Source: a virus
Virus record (IMG/VR): IMGVR_UViG_3300036832_001095
Span: 1 to 42,829 of that record
Strand: one strand, 5' to 3'
DNA: 42,829 nt
This document shows, in pieces, positions 25,515-32,037 of this stretch (position 1 is its first letter; each line of letters starts with the position of its first letter). The notes under the pieces were generated by a model. It saw only the letters and a list, made by a program, of their open reading frames with translations. It was not told where the DNA came from and did no database searches. The position numbers and the translations under genes were made by a program.

Positions 25515-25715
25515 TCATTCTGGCGTTCTGCCTTCTCATGGCACAGAAATGGCACAGAAACGAGGTGGTGTTCCTATGGCGTTCCGTCAACGTTCTTATA
25601 TAGAACGTCAATGATTTCAACAAAAGCGCCATTTGGCTCTCGTTCTGGCCGAGACGGTCTAGACTGATATCATTGGCATATTTCTAGCATTGGCACAGAT
25701 TTGGCACAGGAACCG
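25515..25715. other. Probable attachment-site region with paired TGGCACAG repeats
   Basis: The octamer TGGCACAG occurs at 25539, 25550, 25691 and 25702: two pairs, each with start-to-start spacing of 11 bases and all in the same direction. Between them lies an inverted repeat ACGTTC-(7)-GAACGT (25597-25615). The region directly follows the 3' end of the integrase gene and separates the late genes from the early leftward operon. Such repeats are usual arm or core binding sites for tyrosine recombinases. The exact crossover site cannot be set from one sequence. No convincing gene is present. Confidence 0.5.
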
Positions 25716-26711
25716 CTACTCCTGATAATCCAGATGGTGGTGCCCATAGGTCTTCTCCAGAACGATCGCAGACATGCCGAGCGACTGCGCCGCATCCCAG
25801 ATCGTCGTGCCCGACTGCATGAGCCAAGTGGCCCGCGTATGTCGAAGCGTGTGCGGACTGATCCTGCCATCCAGGCCGGCCGCCTCCACAGCGGTGTTCC
25901 ATGAACGTTTCAGGTGCGTGATGCCACCATCGCGATAGTTGATGATAGGGCCCTCCGGCGCGGCGTCCTTGGCCGCCCACCGTCGCATGTGAGCGAGGAG
26001 GTTTCCCTTCTTCCCTAGCTGCCCGCGAATCCTTACCCATGGCGTTCTTTTGGACGTCTCGGCGGTTTCTGGAGCGCGACGGCGCATAACACCTGTGTCC
26101 CAGTTTACCCACCTCCACCGCGCATCCAGGATGGCGCGGGCGCGGCTGCCGGTGTAGAGCCCGATCAGGATGAACCGACGCAAGTGCTCGACGCGCCGAG
26201 CTGCCCATAAGAGCCGCGCCGCCTCGCTGCGCGTAAGCCAGCGTTCCCGCGGAGCCGGCTTCGCCGGCAGCGTCACAAAGGGGATCGCCGGCAGCGGTCC
26301 ATACTCCTTATGCCAGTACCGGATTGCAGCACGCAATGTTTCGAGATCGCGGCGAGCCGCCACCTTTGGACGGGCGGCAGCGTAGGCCCTACAGTTGCGC
26401 GCGGTGACATCTGTTAGCATCTTGTCTGCCCACCAGCGCGCCAGGTTGCGGATCGTGTGGTCGATCTTGCGAGGGGTCCGCTTGTGCGGGACATGCTCGC
26501 GGCCATAGGCGATCAGGATGTCGGCAATGGGCGGCGTCGCAGATGGGGTCGGCTGATGCTTGCTTCCAAGGTACTCGGCGAGAAGTTGCTCCGCTCGGCC
26601 AACATCTGACTCAGCGCAACCCGTGCGGACGAAAGCTTGTCCATCTCGGATGAGCCATTGTCGTCTCTTTGGGTCGAGATAGAGCCTTGGCGCGGAGCGG
26701 GGACGCGGCAT
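25716..26711 (-). CDS. int: Tyrosine recombinase/phage integrase (331 aa)
   Basis: The N-terminus (RPRSAPRLYLDPKRRQWLIR) is the usual start of Rhizobiales-type integrases. A SAM-like core-binding segment follows (about 60-135), then the catalytic domain: LYTGSR with R190, HTLRH with H287 and R290, and LEKTYGHHH with nucleophile Y322. The position normally holding the second His (LGH) is LGM here (M313), a variation seen in this branch. It catalyses integration and excision at the neighbouring att-like site. The gene is last in the leftward operon and its 5' 199 bases overlap the excisionase-like gene in another frame. Confidence 0.9.
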   Translation of the reverse strand: MPRPRSAPRLYLDPKRRQWLIRDGQAFVRTGCAESDVGRAEQLLAEYLGSKHQPTPSATPPIADILIAYGREHVPHKRTPRKIDHTIRNLARWWADKMLTDVTARNCRAYAAARPKVAARRDLETLRAAIRYWHKEYGPLPAIPFVTLPAKPAPRERWLTRSEAARLLWAARRVEHLRRFILIGLYTGSRARAILDARWRWVNWDTGVMRRRAPETAETSKRTPWVRIRGQLGKKGNLLAHMRRWAAKDAAPEGPIINYRDGGITHLKRSWNTAVEAAGLDGRISPHTLRHTRATWLMQSGTTIWDAAQSLGMSAIVLEKTYGHHHLDYQE

Positions 26712-26881
26712 TTGCGGATCATCTCCTCCACAGACGACTTGGTGGTGAACAGCCGGTGACCGATCCTGAAGATAGTCAGGTTGCCCCGAGCAGCCTCAGC
26801 TCGCAGAGTTGCGGCTTTAATTTTTCCGCCGAAAATTAACGCGCAGGCGTCAGCCAGCGTTAGTGGCGCGTCAGTGGTCAT
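26513..26881 (-). CDS. Excisionase-like winged-helix DNA-binding protein (122 aa)
   Basis: The first ~58 residues (LTLADACALIFGGKIKAATL...; LTIFRIGHRLFTTKSSVEEM) form a MerR/excisionase-like helix-turn-helix with a wing, a fold used to bend att DNA. The C-terminal ~65 residues are Ser/Arg-rich and lie entirely within the integrase gene in a different frame, so they are probably unconstrained. The start ATG at 26881 overlaps the stop of the gene upstream (ATGA-type). Position directly before int supports a Xis role, which is inferred. Confidence 0.65.
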   Translation of the reverse strand: MTTDAPLTLADACALIFGGKIKAATLRAEAARGNLTIFRIGHRLFTTKSSVEEMIRKCRVPAPRQGSISTQRDDNGSSEMDKLSSARVALSQMLAERSNFSPSTLEASISRPHLRRRPLPTS

Positions 26882-27315
26882 GCTGCCCTCCTATTCCGTT
26901 GCGGCTGGTCCGCCATCATCTCGTCCACGTCGATGCCGAGGTCACGGGCGATGACGTAGCGGCAGCGCGCTGTGAAGCGCCCAAACGCCAGCTCGTCCAT
27001 CGCGCCGAAGTTGATGCTCCTGGGCTCCCGTATCTCATGGCCGGTGAATCCATCGATCCGGCGGGTGACATGACCGACACGCTGCTTGAGGTCATCGAGG
27101 GCATGGGCTTCGTCGCTCCATCGGCCCGTGGCGCGCACCAATTGATGCAACATTGCGAAAAAAAACCGGTGATGCTCCGGACTGCGCGCCTTGCGGATCG
27201 TCACCAGCACCTCTTGGCCATCCTTGATGGCCGCGAGCATTTCCGAGGCGGCTTCATCCACGGGGATAAGCGCGCCGTCGCGTTTGCGGAATGCTCGGGC
27301 GTCGAGGTCGGTCAT
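26878..27315 (-). CDS. Phage protein resembling DUF1367 (145 aa)
   Basis: I chose ATG 27315 (MTDLDARAFRKRDG), directly after the RecT stop; a 22-residue longer frame would overlap recT. Segments VLVTIRKARSPEHHRFFFAM and FGAMDELAFGRFTARCRYVI resemble the DUF1367 family of prophage proteins, whose members often lie near recombination genes. The molecular function is unknown. The family assignment is from memory and needs a profile search. Confidence 0.55.
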   Translation of the reverse strand: MTDLDARAFRKRDGALIPVDEAASEMLAAIKDGQEVLVTIRKARSPEHHRFFFAMLHQLVRATGRWSDEAHALDDLKQRVGHVTRRIDGFTGHEIREPRSINFGAMDELAFGRFTARCRYVIARDLGIDVDEMMADQPQRNRRAA

Positions 27316-27322
27316 TGCGACT

Positions 27323-28576
27323 TTACTCCGCCTTGATCTGTTGTTCCCGTCGGCCATATGCGGCATCAATTTCATCTGCATCCGGCGGAAACATCCGGTC
27401 TCTTATCGGCTCGACAAGCTCCGCATAAGTAGTCGCCAACTCGTCCAGGTCTTTGGCCGCGTCAAACTTGACCACCACGTACCGATGGAACCCCTCCGGG
27501 TCTTCGTAGGAGGGCCGCCCATTGCCGTTTGCGACCTTGAGCGCAGTGAGGCGTTCTCTGGCGAAATCTCTCAACGATTGCAGTTCTGCGTCCGTCAGGC
27601 CGGCGGTTGCGAGAGCTTTTATTTGCGATTCACTGCCCAACCATGCGGTCAGTTTCTTGGCATCCTTCGCCGTACGGATCACATCACGTGTTACTGACAT
27701 GAACTGAAGGGCGGCGGTGGCTTGCTCTGCCGTTCGCTTCGGCGGCTCGATGATAACGCCATCCTCATCATGCGGTGGCAGGCCCTCAGGTTGTTTCCTA
27801 TTTTTCATGAGGAAGCGCTGCTTTGCAGCGGCGATCTCCGCATCGGTGGCGGGCCCGGGACGAGCATTCGCCGCCTTTATCATGCCTTGGCTGACATGCT
27901 CGGCGTCCCTCTCATGCGCGTACTCGGTCGCCGCCTCCCGCTCATCATCATCTTTAATGGCGGCGATCTCAGCCTTGCGGGCAACGGCGGTGGTCCTCGG
28001 CGGCTTCTCAAACTCCTCCGGTTCCGGAAATTCCTCCTCCGACCAGACGCCGAGCATAAGTTCCGGGGCGTGCCGTCGGCCCCAGACCCGGGAGCCGTGA
28101 TACATGAGTTGCTGATCCGGCTGGGTTTGCCATACGCGGTTATTCGTACGCGCATCGACCAGGCGCACATTGACGGTGCGTGCCTCGGTCTCGCCTTGCA
28201 TGTGGCCGATTACAGTAATGGTTCGTTTGTCGCCGTCGCCGTCGTATGAGAAAGACAGGCGATGGGCGAGATTGCCGCGGGCATTGATGACGGCGGCCGC
28301 CAGTTTTCCCGAATACATGAGTTTATTCTGAATGACAGAACACTCCTGGGCGACCGCGAATGGGTCCATTTGCCATCGCATGGCCTGCATGATGACCATC
28401 AGGCAATCAGCGGGGCTCTTTTGCAGAGCGGCCGGAACCAGTTTAGCGGTGGCCATCATGTCGGCGAGCCGCATGGCCTCGGCCATGTTCTGCGGCAGGA
28501 GCGACTGCGAGAGCTGATCAGGAGTGGCTCGGATCGAAGCCGCGCTCTCCGGCCTGACGGTGATTTGCGTGTTCAT
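27323..28576 (-). CDS. recT: RecT-family single-strand annealing recombinase with extended C-terminus (417 aa)
   Basis: ATG 28576 is preceded by GGAAATCGAACC and overlaps the upstream stop (ATGA); the longer open frame to 28954 is a shadow. Residues about 20-190 match RecT: LPQNMAEAMRLADMMATAKL, MVIMQAMRWQMDPFAVAQEC, IQNKLMYSGKLAAAVINARG, RVWGRRHAPELMLGVWSEEE. Residues 190-417 are charged and helical (DAKKLTAWLGSESQIKALAT) and are not part of classical RecT (about 270 aa). It anneals ssDNA in phage recombination. No RecE- or lambda-type exonuclease gene is visible beside it. Confidence 0.85.
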   Translation of the reverse strand: MNTQITVRPESAASIRATPDQLSQSLLPQNMAEAMRLADMMATAKLVPAALQKSPADCLMVIMQAMRWQMDPFAVAQECSVIQNKLMYSGKLAAAVINARGNLAHRLSFSYDGDGDKRTITVIGHMQGETEARTVNVRLVDARTNNRVWQTQPDQQLMYHGSRVWGRRHAPELMLGVWSEEEFPEPEEFEKPPRTTAVARKAEIAAIKDDDEREAATEYAHERDAEHVSQGMIKAANARPGPATDAEIAAAKQRFLMKNRKQPEGLPPHDEDGVIIEPPKRTAEQATAALQFMSVTRDVIRTAKDAKKLTAWLGSESQIKALATAGLTDAELQSLRDFARERLTALKVANGNGRPSYEDPEGFHRYVVVKFDAAKDLDELATTYAELVEPIRDRMFPPDADEIDAAYGRREQQIKAE

Positions 28577-28746
28577 GGTTCGATTTCCTTGAATGCGTCC
28601 TTCTCCGAGTGATGCTTGCACAGCGTTTCCCAAGTCTCGGCGGTGAATTCTGAAGCTGGCGTGAGGAGGCGGCGCTTCGCGACCCCGATTGCAAAATCGT
28701 TCATTGGGATGAACCGTTTGCAGATGTCGCACCTCAAGGGGGTCAT
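28573..28746 (-). CDS. Small zinc-finger-like protein (57 aa)
   Basis: Reading leftward from ATG 28746, the product is MTPLRCDICKRFIPMNDF... with CDIC at residues 6-9 and CKHH at 47-50, a plausible CxxC...CxxH zinc site. It ends in KEIEP with a TGA that overlaps the recT ATG (ATGA), and it begins in an overlap with the gene before it. This tight overlap on both sides supports a real gene. A nucleic-acid-binding role is possible; the function is not known. Confidence 0.65.
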   Translation of the reverse strand: MTPLRCDICKRFIPMNDFAIGVAKRRLLTPASEFTAETWETLCKHHSEKDAFKEIEP

Positions 28747-28994
28747 TGCGCGATCTCACGAGATGTATCGGCGGCAATCGCCGAAGTGAGGATCGACCCG
28801 AGGTCATGCAGCACCGCGGCCAATGCAGCCTGTTCGGCGGCGATGAAACGATGCTGGTGCGCGTCATAAAGCCAGCCATCGAGGAGATCGGCCACGACGC
28901 TGCGCAGAATGTACACATTGTGTCCCACGATGGTTCCGGCCTGGTGATAGTCATTCATTTTTATTACCCCTTTCGTCTGGTTGCTATCGTTCAC
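28743..28994 (-). CDS. Small hypothetical protein of the early operon (83 aa)
   Basis: GTG at 28994 has a strong GAGGAGGAG sequence a few bases upstream; an ATG at 28958 preceded by GGGG is the alternative. The product contains VYILRSVVADLLDGWLYDAH and QAALAAVLHDLGSILTSAIA, which look helical. No domain is recognised. It overlaps both neighbours in the leftward operon. Confidence 0.55.
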   Translation of the reverse strand: MNDSNQTKGVIKMNDYHQAGTIVGHNVYILRSVVADLLDGWLYDAHQHRFIAAEQAALAAVLHDLGSILTSAIAADTSREIAQ

Positions 28995-29187
28995 AATGCT
29001 CCTCCTCGTATACTTCGCGTTCGGCGATCTGGTCGAACAGGTCCATGACGGCCTCGGCCTCGGTCATGGCAAAACCGATCAGCGGCTTGCTCTCCCTCGC
29101 AGGCGGGGTCGTGAGTCTTGCGGTCCAATGGGGATCGCGCAGGTGAGCATGGTGGAACGTGCTGACGGTTACAGTGCGGAAACTCAT
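28984..29187 (-). CDS. Small hypothetical protein of the early operon (67 aa)
   Basis: The product begins MSFRTVTVSTFHHAHLRDPH and ends in an acidic helix (EAEAVMDLFDQIAEREVYEE). It shows no recognised motif. The 3' end overlaps the next gene by 11 bases and encodes its ribosome binding site (GAGGAGG), a sign of compact operon design. The function is unknown. Confidence 0.55.
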   Translation of the reverse strand: MSFRTVTVSTFHHAHLRDPHWTARLTTPPARESKPLIGFAMTEAEAVMDLFDQIAEREVYEEEHCER

Positions 29188-29204
29188 CGATTTTACCCTT
29201 CAAA

Positions 29205-29393
29205 CTATCGCCGATTGGCGGGTCGATCCCCAAGGCTGTCGTCATAGTCTTCGAGTGATTGCATCGTCCGCTCCCACCACGCAGCGCGGTCAAAGGCGAG
29301 TTGTCTGCGCGAGCGTTGCTCGGCCTTGATCTTCTCGACCTCGGCATCGAAGCCGGCCTGGTCGAAGGTCCATCTTGGGGTGCGGGCGAGCAT
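29205..29393 (-). CDS. Small charged hypothetical protein (62 aa)
   Basis: ATG 29393 overlaps the stop of the preceding gene (TGATG); a GTG at 29396 is also possible. The product is rich in charged residues, with a helical segment (FDAEVEKIKAEQRSRRQLAF). No motif is recognised. It is part of the leftward operon between the repressor region and recT. Confidence 0.5.
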   Translation of the reverse strand: MLARTPRWTFDQAGFDAEVEKIKAEQRSRRQLAFDRAAWWERTMQSLEDYDDSLGDRPANRR

Positions 29394-29566
29394 CACAGCA
29401 GTTCCTCACCCGATCCGCCATTGAGGTAATGCACGCGCCGCATCGCGCTTATCTCGTCGGGGAAATCGGTGATGCCTTCGAACTCGCCGCCCGGGTGGAA
29501 AAAGCCGACGATGTAAATCCAGTCCTTGTCGGTCTCGTTTCCCTTGGTAACGCGATAGATCCACAT
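29393..29566 (-). CDS. Small conserved-looking protein (57 aa)
   Basis: Leftward from ATG 29566 the frame reads MWIYRVTKGNETDKDWIYIV, then GFFHPGGEFEGITDFPDEIS, and ends GSGEELL with TGA 29393-29395. The aromatic-rich beta pattern is clearly protein-like. The stop overlaps the next start (TGATG). It has no known domain. Confidence 0.6.
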   Translation of the reverse strand: MWIYRVTKGNETDKDWIYIVGFFHPGGEFEGITDFPDEISAMRRVHYLNGGSGEELL

Positions 29567-29583
29567 GGTGATATCCGTCCCTG

Positions 29584-29856
29584 TCAGAAGTGGTGCTGGC
29601 GGGTGAACCGCATGGCTGCCTCAGCCCCGCGGTCCCATGCTTGGGCTTTCACGCCATCCCGCGGATCGGTGAACGGGTTTTCGTAGTTGCGGTCCATGTA
29701 GGCGTCCACGCCATCCGCAAAGCCCGGCAGCGTGTCGTAGGGCCGATATTCGTGGGCGATCTCGTTGAAGGTCTTGTTCAACTCTGCGAGCGCTTCGCGG
29801 CGCCGTTGGGCGGGCGTCTTTGCTTCGAGGCTCTTGAACTGGATGCGGTCGGTCAT
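29584..29856 (-). CDS. First gene of the leftward early operon, unknown (90 aa)
   Basis: ATG 29856 has GGGAGACACAC upstream; the longer open frame to 29916 would cross the operator and promoter, so I reject it. The product starts MTDRIQFKSLEAKTPAQRRR and contains NPFTDPRDGVKAQAWDRGAE, a pattern (Pro-Phe...Trp-x-x-Gly) that faintly recalls ribosome-modulation-factor-like phage proteins. That likeness is weak. As the first gene behind the repressed promoter it should be expressed at induction. Confidence 0.6.
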   Translation of the reverse strand: MTDRIQFKSLEAKTPAQRRREALAELNKTFNEIAHEYRPYDTLPGFADGVDAYMDRNYENPFTDPRDGVKAQAWDRGAEAAMRFTRQHHF

Positions 29857-29886
29857 GTGTGTCTCCCGATCTGATGGGAGCACTGT

Positions 29887-29923
29887 GGGGACTTTTTGTC
29901 CCCGTGTCAAGGACAAAAAGTCC
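29887..29923 (-). promoter_or_regulatory. Leftward early promoter with two repressor operators
   Basis: Two inverted repeats, GGGGAC-TTTTT-GTCCCC (29887-29903) and GGAC-AAAAA-GTCC (29911-29923), flank a TTGACA -35 box read leftward (complement of 29905-29910). Seventeen bases on is CACAGT, a weak -10. The first operator fills the promoter spacer, the same arrangement as at 30340-30368. Repressor binding would block the int-recT operon. The remainder of the 29857-30018 gap holds nothing else I can identify. Confidence 0.65.
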
Positions 29924-30018
29924 CGACCATCAAGAAAGAGCGTTCACGAAATGCCCCAGCCATCGCGAAGGATGCGCAATGGCAATGTTGACGGCAATGT
30001 TGGTTTCTGGTGGCTAGC

Positions 30019-30288
30019 TCAGCCCGCCCGATCGATAATTTTGCGAACTCTCGTAACGTCGTAGCCCATGAGCCAGTTCGCATCGATGCCCGTCAAGATG
30101 CAGAACTTGCGGATTTTTTTCGTCGGGATCACCGATGATTTCCGCGTCTCATACTTCTTATAGGCCTCGGTTGTCACACCGAGCGCCTTGGCCATGGTCT
30201 CAACATCCCAGCCCATGGCCATGCGGGCCTGGCGGGTGCGCTCGCGGATGATCTGTAGCGTTTCCGCTTCGCTGGGTTCTCTGGGCAT
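30019..30288 (-). CDS. Cro/CI-type helix-turn-helix repressor (89 aa)
   Basis: ATG 30288 gives MPREPSEAETLQIIRERTRQ; the longer open frame upstream runs through the operators and is rejected. An XRE-type HTH lies at about 13-60 (RQARMAMGWDVETMAKALGV; TTEAYKKYETRKSSVIP), and a short C-terminus ends NWLMGYDVTRVRKIIDRAG. It lacks the peptidase-type C-terminal domain of lambda CI, so RecA-dependent self-cleavage is not expected from the sequence. GGGAC-N5-GTCCC operators flank the gene on both sides, which fits a lysogeny repressor or a Cro-like antagonist. Confidence 0.75.
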   Translation of the reverse strand: MPREPSEAETLQIIRERTRQARMAMGWDVETMAKALGVTTEAYKKYETRKSSVIPTKKIRKFCILTGIDANWLMGYDVTRVRKIIDRAG

Positions 30289-30300
30289 GCGGTGCACTGT

Positions 30301-30368
30301 AGACAAATTGTCTCCGGCACGAGTGGCCCTAATTGTCCCTTGACCAAGGGACAAATCGTCCCTAAGAT
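30301..30368 (+). promoter_or_regulatory. Rightward early promoter and operator cluster
   Basis: TTGACC (30340-30345) and TAAGAT (30363-30368) are separated by exactly 17 bases, a good sigma70-type promoter firing rightward into the gene at 30377. The spacer contains GGGAC-AAATC-GTCCC (30348-30362). A further site, AGAC-AAATT-GTCT, lies at 30301-30313 near the repressor start, and TTGTCCCTTG-AC-CAAGGGACAA (30333-30354) is a perfect overlapping inverted repeat. Operators share the form RGAC-N5-GTCY with those at 29887-29923. Confidence 0.75.
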
Positions 30369-30376
30369 TTGCGGTC

Positions 30377-30580
30377 ATGGGAAAGACAACCACCTTGAAT
30401 TGGGCATTGATAGACGAAGCCGGCGAGAAGCTCGGCATCACGAGCGTTGCCCGCAAGAAATGGCGCAGGCGCGGGATTCCCCCGAAATGGTGGCTGCCGA
30501 TCGAGCGCGCGACGGAAGGCGAAGTGGAACTGGAACAGCTCGATGCTTTCAACCGGGAGCGTTTGGCATGCTCCATGTGA
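30377..30580 (+). CDS. Cro-like small DNA-binding regulator (67 aa)
   Basis: This is the first gene of the rightward early operon, 9 bases after the -10 box. The sequence LNWALIDEAGEKLGITSVAR and KKWRRRGIPPKWWLPIERA matches the HTH pattern of small Cro-type proteins whose recognition helix precedes a GIPPxWW segment. It probably competes with the divergent repressor at the shared operators. Specific operator order cannot be read from the sequence. Confidence 0.7.
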   Translation: MGKTTTLNWALIDEAGEKLGITSVARKKWRRRGIPPKWWLPIERATEGEVELEQLDAFNRERLACSM

Positions 30581-30879
30581 TGCACGCGCAATTCGAACCC
30601 GCCCCCCGGAATGGGGGTAATGCATGTGAGCTTCATGTGGGCTTCCCCGTAAAATCTCAGGACACCAACTGGGAATTTTACCGGCTGCCCATTCAACATG
30701 TCGGTTGTGCGACAAAGTGTCAACTATACCTGCAACCATACCCGCAATCCGCGCCTGATTCCCGTGAAGGAACCGGCGGGTTTCACAATGACACTCATTG
30801 TGAATCATTATTGGCATCGGGGCCTCTATGGGGCTGCGGCATACCAACCACATCATCTAGCGGAGATGTTGCGCGATGA
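30568..30879 (+). CDS. Hypothetical early protein (103 aa)
   Basis: ATG 30568 lies inside the end of the Cro-like gene, and the TGA at 30877-30879 overlaps the next ATG (ATGA), which supports this frame over an alternative one (30698-31009). The product contains GFPVKSQDTNWEFYRLPIQH and several cysteines. No domain is recognised. Confidence is moderate to low because a second frame in the same DNA is also open. Confidence 0.4.
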   Translation: MLHVMHAQFEPAPRNGGNACELHVGFPVKSQDTNWEFYRLPIQHVGCATKCQLYLQPYPQSAPDSREGTGGFHNDTHCESLLASGPLWGCGIPTTSSSGDVAR

Positions 30880-31325
30880 GAGCAACAATGACAAATGTGG
30901 CCGGTGGACCACAGGGCGCGCAAACCCACATAATATTTGGACATATCGAACGGTTACACGCCCTCATTCACGAATTATTTCCGGTGAAACCGGCGGCTTG
31001 CCTAGCTGATATCACCGGGCTTTCGATGAGCGCATGGCACAAGTCGTTGCGGGATCGCCGTGATTTCTCTTCCGCCGCCCTGCTGGGCTTGTTCCGCAGT
31101 GCATATGGACCGCGGTTCCTGCGGGCCTTCATAGGAGAAGATTATCGCGGGGATTGGTTCGTTGAATTTCAAATTCTGATCCGGCGTGCCGAAATAGAGC
31201 AGTGGGAACGCGATCTGAGGGGGATCGATGAAGGCCTTGCTCAAGCGAATTCTGCACGCCGCCACCAAGCTGATGGTACGCCTCGACAAGTGGGTGCACC
31301 GCCAGGCAAACGGCGGGCGTTCTAA
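30876..31325 (+). CDS. Early protein with possible HTH-like segment (149 aa)
   Basis: The segment PAACLADITGLSMSAWHKSL with DRRDFSSAALLGLFRSAYGP resembles a helix-turn-helix arrangement. The last ~35 residues are Arg/Gln/Gly-rich and overlap a short frame at 31228, so they may be out of the conserved part. The stop overlaps the GcrA ATG at 31325. A role in regulation is suggested only by the motif and the position among regulators. Confidence 0.55.
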   Translation: MRATMTNVAGGPQGAQTHIIFGHIERLHALIHELFPVKPAACLADITGLSMSAWHKSLRDRRDFSSAALLGLFRSAYGPRFLRAFIGEDYRGDWFVEFQILIRRAEIEQWERDLRGIDEGLAQANSARRHQADGTPRQVGAPPGKRRAF

Positions 31326-31350
31326 TGAGGGACGATCCAACCACCGATGA
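31228..31350 (+). CDS. Possible small basic protein overlapping two genes (40 aa)
   Basis: The frame reads MKALLKRILHAATKLMVRLD, then KWVHRQANGG and more, ending at TGA 31348-31350. ATG 31228 is preceded by GAGGGGGATCG, a good ribosome binding site. It overlaps the 3' end of the previous gene and the start of gcrA in another frame. Amphipathic and basic. It could be real because of the site, but the overlap makes it uncertain. Confidence 0.3.
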   Translation: MKALLKRILHAATKLMVRLDKWVHRQANGGRSNEGRSNHR

Positions 31351-31966
31351 TGGTTTCTGCGGGATCAGTGCTTTGCTCGCTCCCGCAGAAATGCCGCCCG
31401 TACCGGCGGGCGCGACGGCTGCCGTTCGTCACGACCGGGCGGCAGCCGACCGGGCTGCTTGGGCGCGTGGTTCGCCGCCCTGGCCGGCGGAGCGGACCGC
31501 CGAACTGTTGCGGCTGCGCGAGCGCGGCCTATCGGGGGGGCAGATCGCCAGGGAACTCGGCACAACGCGCAATGCCGTGATCGGCAAGCTGCATAGGCTG
31601 GGCCTGACGATAGTCGTGACGCGGGTGACATCTGAGGAGCACAGGCAGAAGCGCCGCGAGCAGAAGGCCCGGCTCAGGGAGAGGCAGCGGGTGCAGAGGC
31701 TGGTGCTCGCCGCACCTAAAAAAAGGTGCGCAGATGTCCCTTCTGCGCACCTGTTTAGCCAGAAACATAACATGCCTGCGAAGCTGGCCAAGCTCGGCAA
31801 GGTGCCGATCTGGGGCCTGACGGCACACTCCTGCCGGTGGCCGCTATTTGCTGGCGACGAGCCCTTCCATCGGAAATTCTACTGCGGGGACAAAGCCGTG
31901 CGGGGTGCGCCGTACTGCGGCGAGCATCTTCGTGTTTCATATGGGGGAAATCGTTCATGCCGCTAG
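31325..31966 (+). CDS. GcrA-family cell-cycle regulator homologue (213 aa)
   Basis: The N-terminal DNA-binding segment, at about residues 57-92 (ERTAELLRLRERGLSGGQIA; TTRNAVIGKLHRLGL), is the hallmark of GcrA. The C-terminal region has HSCRWPLF...KFYCGDKAVRGAPYCGEHL, the cysteine/histidine-containing region that in host GcrA contacts sigma70. In alphaproteobacteria GcrA activates promoters carrying CcrM-methylated GANTC sites. The phage copy has an extra ~55-residue N-terminal extension. Placed beside a DNA methyltransferase-like gene, it could redirect host cell-cycle transcription or drive phage promoters. Confidence 0.85.
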   Translation: MRDDPTTDDGFCGISALLAPAEMPPVPAGATAAVRHDRAAADRAAWARGSPPWPAERTAELLRLRERGLSGGQIARELGTTRNAVIGKLHRLGLTIVVTRVTSEEHRQKRREQKARLRERQRVQRLVLAAPKKRCADVPSAHLFSQKHNMPAKLAKLGKVPIWGLTAHSCRWPLFAGDEPFHRKFYCGDKAVRGAPYCGEHLRVSYGGNRSCR

Positions 31967-32037
31967 AAATGGCGTGTGCAGAGATCCGTGCCCCCGATCC
32001 CCCGGTCGAGCCGTGGGAGGGTCGAGGGCGTGCTTGA
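31957..32037 (+). CDS. Possible leader-type small ORF (26 aa)
   Basis: ATG 31957 lies inside the end of gcrA, preceded by GGGGGAAATCGTTC. The frame encodes a 26-residue acidic/proline peptide and stops at 32035-32037, overlapping the GTG 32030 start of the methyltransferase. It may only serve to couple translation between gcrA and the methyltransferase. No domain. Confidence 0.3.
   Translation: MPLEMACAEIRAPDPPVEPWEGRGRA

Noticed and set aside
25507-25599. Short + strand ORF of about 30 codons before the att region
   Set aside because: It starts inside the previous gene and runs through the TGGCACAG repeats and inverted repeat. Nothing supports translation.
27323-28954. RecT starting at 28954 (543 aa)
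   Set aside because: The extra 126 residues overlap two small genes in other frames and have shadow-like composition. ATG 28576 has a good ribosome binding site and begins with a normal RecT N-terminus.
30698-31009. Alternative early ORF (103 aa) in another frame
   Set aside because: The competing frame 30568-30879 couples by ATGA to the next gene, whereas this one overlaps it widely. I kept only the former, with low confidence.
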